A DNA stretch of 64,000 nt from Cyrtodaria siliqua (Eukaryota > Mollusca > Bivalvia > Adapedonta > Hiatellidae), in NCBI GenBank assembly GCA_037043455.1, contig JAWPHD010001211.1:248001-312000 (forward strand). The letters are read 5' to 3'. The notes beneath the pieces were generated by a model, which searched no databases, had not been told where the DNA came from, and saw only the letters and a list, made by a program, of their open reading frames with translations. Below are positions 59,588 through 64,000 of this stretch, in pieces. A program made the position numbers and the translations under genes. Position 1 is the stretch's first letter, and the number at the start of each line of letters is the position of its first letter.

Positions 59588-59919
59588 GTTATTGCTGCAA
59601 TTTGCTTATACTGTTCACTGTATTGTAAAAATGAGCGGATTGTGAAAATATAAAAAGCTGTCATATTTTGGCAAGCTTTAAATTAACAAATTAAAATATA
59701 TAAGTCCACGCCGTATTAATGAGTCACCATATACTGGCTTAAACCCTAGAAAAACTAGAAATCTTCAGAACAATATTAGGACGCACGAATGAATATATAT
59801 AACATAACATATGTATGTGTAAAATGAGATTTAACTAACTGCTTTCTGATTTGCGTGAGTTTATACATTCCCAATTAAAGCATGTTTAATATTCAATATA
59901 ATCGTCTTTTCAGGTGACA
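59588..59919. other. Unassigned sequence
   Basis: No supported feature. Confidence 0.5.
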
Positions 59920-60160
59920 AATTGACACGTTATTTTCACAGTGGACACTAGAATGTTACCTCAATCGCACCTATTAATTGGCATTAGCGGTATATTGCCC
60001 GTTTACCTGAGAAGTTGCATGTTTTAACAACCGACACTGCTAGATACTTAATTGGCATGTTATTTAAGGCAAGATTCACAATATTGTTTTTACAGTGGAC
60101 ACAAGAGTGTTATCTTAATTTCGCACCTAGTACCTGACACTTTGAGAATATCATTTTTTT
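59920..60160 (+). repeat. Diverged tandem duplication of about 155 bp
   Basis: ACAGTGGACACTAGAATGTTA near 59939 and ACAGTGGACACAAGAGTGTTA near 60092, each followed by a TCGCACCTA word. Confidence 0.65.
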
Positions 60161-61486
60161 ACAGTATATAAGTTAAGACAATTTGCCATTTATCACTATA
60201 CTAGCTTACTCGCCTATTATATCACATTGTGTTAATTAATACTCCGACTTGGATATATTATTTAATAATTTCAAATTTAGATATTTAAAATAAGTTTAAA
60301 TTGTCCGAGATTATTTTTTTGTGTGTAATCGCGAATTCAGGACCTGAATGATGTCTCTGTAAGTACATGTTTATTTCATTTATTTCAATCAAGATAATTG
60401 ATGTTCCCTGTACGTTATTTATGCATACATAAGACTGTGACCAGTCATGGAACTTTACCTCAAGTTCCAACTTTCTAAAAGTACACTTATTGTTTTATCA
60501 ATAGTCCATGGAAAGTCAGTAATTTGTTGACCGTTATCTTTTTACGGTAATAATTACGAACACATATAGCGTAAATTGTTTATATAGAACATGTCTAAGA
60601 GATCCGAATACATGGTTATCGCACAATATATAAGTATACAATATTTGTTTTCGTCCGAATTGTACAGATACTTGTTTGTTTGCATATGTCTAAATTATGC
60701 TCGTTTAATAAAAATATGGTGTTACTTATCTTAGAACCTGATTGCTAGAAATAAATATAAATGAGATTCGAATATTTTGTATTATAATTGGACCACCACC
60801 AGTGAGAACTGCTGAATTAATGTTCGACATATATATATGTTTTTAACACGCGTACTCAACATTTGTATAATAAATAAAGTTTAAAAAAGAAATAGTGGTT
60901 TGTACATGTATATACTGTACATAATTAGGCATGTAACGACGTTATTGCATAACGACGATATTTATTTTCTTTATATTATTTATATATCGCCATTCTCATT
61001 GATTAACGTCATCAATCATGAATTTAAACTGAACACTGATAGTTTAAAATTGGATTTTTGTTATTCAATCATATGCTGATGCAATATGATCAACAATTAT
61101 TTATATTCAAACACAATTTCATTATGATGTATTCGAATACTTGTTCATAATGATTTTAAATATATCTTACGTCTACAATTCTTGTCTTGAATGAAAGTTA
61201 TATACTAAATTATAAAAACTTCTCCCAGAATTCTGGACTATTATTATGCTCGACGATGTGCAACTCGGCCCCCGGTCATCTTAACCCCTAGTCTACTCGA
61301 GATGGCCACATTTCTGAAATTAAACTCTTTATATTTCCACTCAATATACAGGGTGTCTCTAAATGTATCGATATCATTATTATTATTCATATTACCAGAG
61401 AATACTTGATTAGCAATCTCGTCCAATTGCCTTATTTAATAACACATAAATTGTTATTTTTTCGTTATCCTATACATTTGTTCTAT
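60161..61486. other. Unassigned AT-rich sequence
   Basis: Only short frames without family features; no RNA gene recognised. Confidence 0.5.
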
Positions 61487-62027
61487 TTAAAGAGGCTACC
61501 TACGCGATTTTTAATGTAAAATATTAAATACTCAATATTACTGCATTTATTACTACAACGCTATTTTATGAGTATTCTAAGAAGAAACATGGTTCGTATT
61601 CCAGTTCTGTCAATTATTAATTATGATCAAAACAATATCTTGAATCAGTAAAATGCTGCCCTGCCGTTTATTCCTGCCGGGGAACTACGAGTTTTTACGA
61701 TTTTCTCGGACATGCGCAATGCGATTCATTTGAACGAAAAAAAACTATTCGGGGCAGCTAAACGAATCGATCGGAACTCTTCGCCAATCCGATGAGGCAG
61801 TTCCGATTGTAAACGAATAAGATCGGAAAATCTCCGCAATCGGCTTGTCTGAAGCAATTACGAATACAATTTCAAAAATCCGATCTTTTCAATCCTGTTT
61901 TTCCCCTGCAAAACGCATATTGCATGGGGTGAAATTATTTCCATTTACCTTTTTCATAGTCCTCTTTATCATTAAGTAAAGTTTATATCAATTGGTGGAC
62001 AAAAAGATCTAGGTAGAGCCTCTTTAA
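61487..62027. mobile_element. TTAA-flanked non-autonomous DNA transposon
   Basis: TTAA at 61487-61490 and 62024-62027 flanks a 533-bp segment. Its ends are AGAGGCTACCTACG and, in reverse complement, AGAGGCTCTACCTAG. TTAA target duplication is the hallmark of piggyBac-type transposases, though the terminal bases are not the usual piggyBac ones. The interior is GC-richer than the surroundings (61660-61900, with repeated GATCGGAA/CGATCGG words) and has no transposase frame. Confidence 0.7.
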
Positions 62028-62379
62028 TTGTAATTTAAATTCACTTGTATTGGCACGTGAGATGAGCACGATTACATATCTTGTACTATGAAATTATCTA
62101 CAAATGGGAATGCAAGACATTAAACATAATATACTACCAAATTTGAAATGCGAACTATACCCGCTCATTACTGTAGCTTGAACTTTTTCACACTCAGAGC
62201 TTCAAATCATTATTATAATAACGATAATAAAAGAAATGTGCCGCACACACACTAAATGTGTTAATTGGTTATTATATTAAGTCACTATGTTTACTTTATC
62301 AATTGAGCAATCAATCCAGGAATATAAAAAAAATCCATAAAATTAACATGATGTCAATGCTAATTATATGCCAATTAGT
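62028..62379. other. Unassigned sequence
   Basis: No supported gene; the 61-codon frame at 62258-62443 has no family features. Confidence 0.5.
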
Positions 62380-62965
62380 TTATTTCTTGATTCTTTGCCC
62401 ATTAAGTTTCAATTTAATTCTTTATTACGGCCGAGTTGATTAGGGCCAAACTTGACTGAAATTCAGTTAAGCTAAATTACAAAATCTGCGTCCAGAATAC
62501 TAGACGTGTGCGAAAGAAAGTAGGCTAACTTTAATAAAATGCTGCGTCCATAATCCTAGACTTGTATGACAGTAATTATGCAAGTAATTATGCATAAACA
62601 ATAAAAAAGAAAATATGTCCATAATCCTAGACATGTACGAAAGTAATTATGCAAAATTAAAAAAGACTTGTCTGAAAATAATAAGCTACCTCCAAATTAG
62701 GTCAAATGAAATTTTCTATGTACATTTTGCGCCTGTCTGTAGATAACTGCCATAGTGCGAGCTGAAGAAACCCATCTTTGTATGAAGATACAATTGAATG
62801 AACATGTTTAGTATACATGAGGCATATGTGTCTTATTGCAATTAAATTCTAATTTTATTCTTTTAAATTACAAATTTTAACTTCAGTTACATTTATTACC
62901 ACCGAGTCGACTTGGGCCAAAGTAGACTGAAACAAATATGGTAAATTATATATGGGTCCATAACT
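62380..62965 (+). repeat. Diverged direct repeats with CGTCCATAATCCTAGAC words
   Basis: A block starting CGAGTTGATTAGGGCCAAAC at about 62433 recurs as CGAGTCGACTTGGGCCAAAG at about 62903. Both run into TAAATTA and a GTCCA(T/G)AA word. Three GTCCA..AATCCTAGAC-type words occur between 62490 and 62635, each followed by TGTRYGA. Confidence 0.6.
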
Positions 62966-63516
62966 CTACTCCATTTTTTTACTCCAATTTATTTATTTTG
63001 TTAGGTTCATTACGTGAACAACATAAACAACAGTGTGAAAAATAAATTTACATATTAATGGCGACAAATTTAAACATCAAGAAACGACAACATACAAAAT
63101 AATGTATGGTTTTCAATAATTAATATTAAATAATAATACTAATAATTATAATAATAATAATGTCATATGACGGTATTTGCGGCCGCTTACATCAAATATA
63201 ATTCATTTCAAATGACATATATATTTATTTATTACTATTCATTTCTTATACCGTGATGTATATATACATTTTAAAGCAGTAACTCGGAATCAGTAACTGT
63301 TAGATCAAACATAGAAAACACATACATACGCAAGCTCACACATACAAACGCGTGCGTACTTACGCACAAGAACATTCTGATATAACACCTTGGGCTGAAT
63401 TGTATAAACTGTAGAGCGCGATTTAGTTTTGTGGATGTAATTTGGTATTGTCAGTTTCCAGACAATGGCGCATTGTTCTACTGAAGATGTAGTACTGCGT
63501 TTGGTCATATTTTTAG
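62966..63516. other. Unassigned sequence with AAT-rich tract
   Basis: Includes an (AAT)n-like tract at 63125-63162 and a NotI-type GCGGCCGC word at 63179. The 67-codon minus-strand frame at 63305-63508 has no family features. Confidence 0.5.
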
Positions 63517-63780
63517 TTATTTTAATTTTTCATTCTTTATTATTATATCTATGAATAAGCAACGTTTGTGTAGTTCTACATAGTTCTCGGCTGACAATAA
63601 TGATGTAATTTAAGAATATAGGGGCGCGTTTAATAGAATTTATTTATATACTTCTTCCTCATTTCATTAAATTTGGGACAAATTAATAGATAATGAAATT
63701 CGTCGCGGATATCATTGCAATTTAGACATTTTATTTTATTATCGGGTATCCCTCTCAATAGGCAACCAATAATTCCTAAT
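63517..63780 (-). pseudogene. LINE ORF2 C-terminal remnant, minus strand
   Basis: Read on the minus strand from about 63773, the frame gives CLLRGIPDNKIKCLNC, then NDIRDEFHYLLIC (spacing C-x2-C-x7-H-x4-C) and a basic PKFNEMRKKYINKFY before a stop. A shifted frame resumes with SAENYVELHKRCLFIDIIIK and ends at the stop at 63517-63519. One frameshift and a stop break the remnant. Its Cys2-His-Cys spacing matches the copy at 50364 and differs from that at 54551. No single frame is long enough to be found by length alone. Confidence 0.8.
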
Positions 63781-64000
63781 TATAAAAGCCGTACATTTTT
63801 TGCATAATAATTCAGGAATTAATTTTATATAACGACTTTGTTAAAAATCTGTTTTTAACAGTTGATACATATTAGTGTTTGAGAGTGTTAGACTTGTATG
63901 ACACTGAGTAATTATACTAAATTAAAACAGCTGCGTCCTTTAGATTCAAGAGATTAAATATCGTATTTTATTAAGTAACGTAAACATATATAATGTTTCT
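63781..64000. other. Unassigned right edge
   Basis: May hold further decayed LINE sequence upstream of the remnant on the minus strand. A GTTAGACTTGTATGAC word near 63887 resembles the words at 62560-62640. Confidence 0.4.

Overview
This is a piece of an AT-rich animal nuclear genome. It is most likely from a bivalve mollusc or a near relative. The basis is the type of non-LTR retrotransposon (LINE) remnants, the GCGAGCGAAGCGAGCGAG-type repeat seen in marine invertebrate genomes, and one secreted coiled-coil exon of the kind that starts molluscan C1q-like proteins. The species is inference; nothing in the window fixes it. There are no operons, CRISPR arrays, rRNA genes or tRNA genes that I can see.

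Layout. (1) 1-642 is a short flank with one copy of a dispersed repeat. (2) 643-23535 is a 22.9-kb satellite of about 380 head-to-tail 60-bp units. Because 60 is a multiple of 3 and three of the six frames have no stop in the consensus, the array shows very long reading frames of 20-residue repeats on both strands; I treat these as a by-product. Rare variants and small deletions show layered block duplications at offsets of 718, 840, 2738, 3578, 4590 and 9246 bp. (3) 23536-28090 is a mosaic of small repeats, a MITE and further copies of the flanking repeat. It also holds the best cellular gene evidence in the window: a TATA-box, signal-peptide and coiled-coil first exon at 27284-27497. (4) 28091-42330, read on the minus strand, looks like the 3' part of one LINE copy. 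A C-terminal protein fragment (about 42330-41971) is followed by a 49/50-bp minisatellite (41872-28193) and then a LINE-like 3' tail (28150-28091). The minisatellite is interrupted by two hAT-like elements with 5-bp target duplications (28683-29495 and 41665-41848) and by a 4.3-kb pair of elements (35214-39486). That pair shares identical or near-identical ends but has different interiors. (5) 42344-50057 is non-coding sequence with foldback elements and a 1.0-kb tandem duplication. (6) 50058-53394 is a minus-strand LINE. It has a complete-looking APE-type endonuclease, but the reverse transcriptase core has been deleted. (7) 53395-64000 is AT-rich non-coding DNA with three more LINE C-terminal remnants, MITEs, a TTAA-flanked element and microsatellites.

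How the parts relate. Apart from the exon at 27284, every recognisable protein sequence comes from LINE-type retrotransposons. All LINE copies here are broken and most keep only the C-terminal Cys-Cys-His-Cys domain plus 3' UTR. The window is best read as a repeat-rich intergenic or intronic region shaped by tandem duplication and nested insertion.
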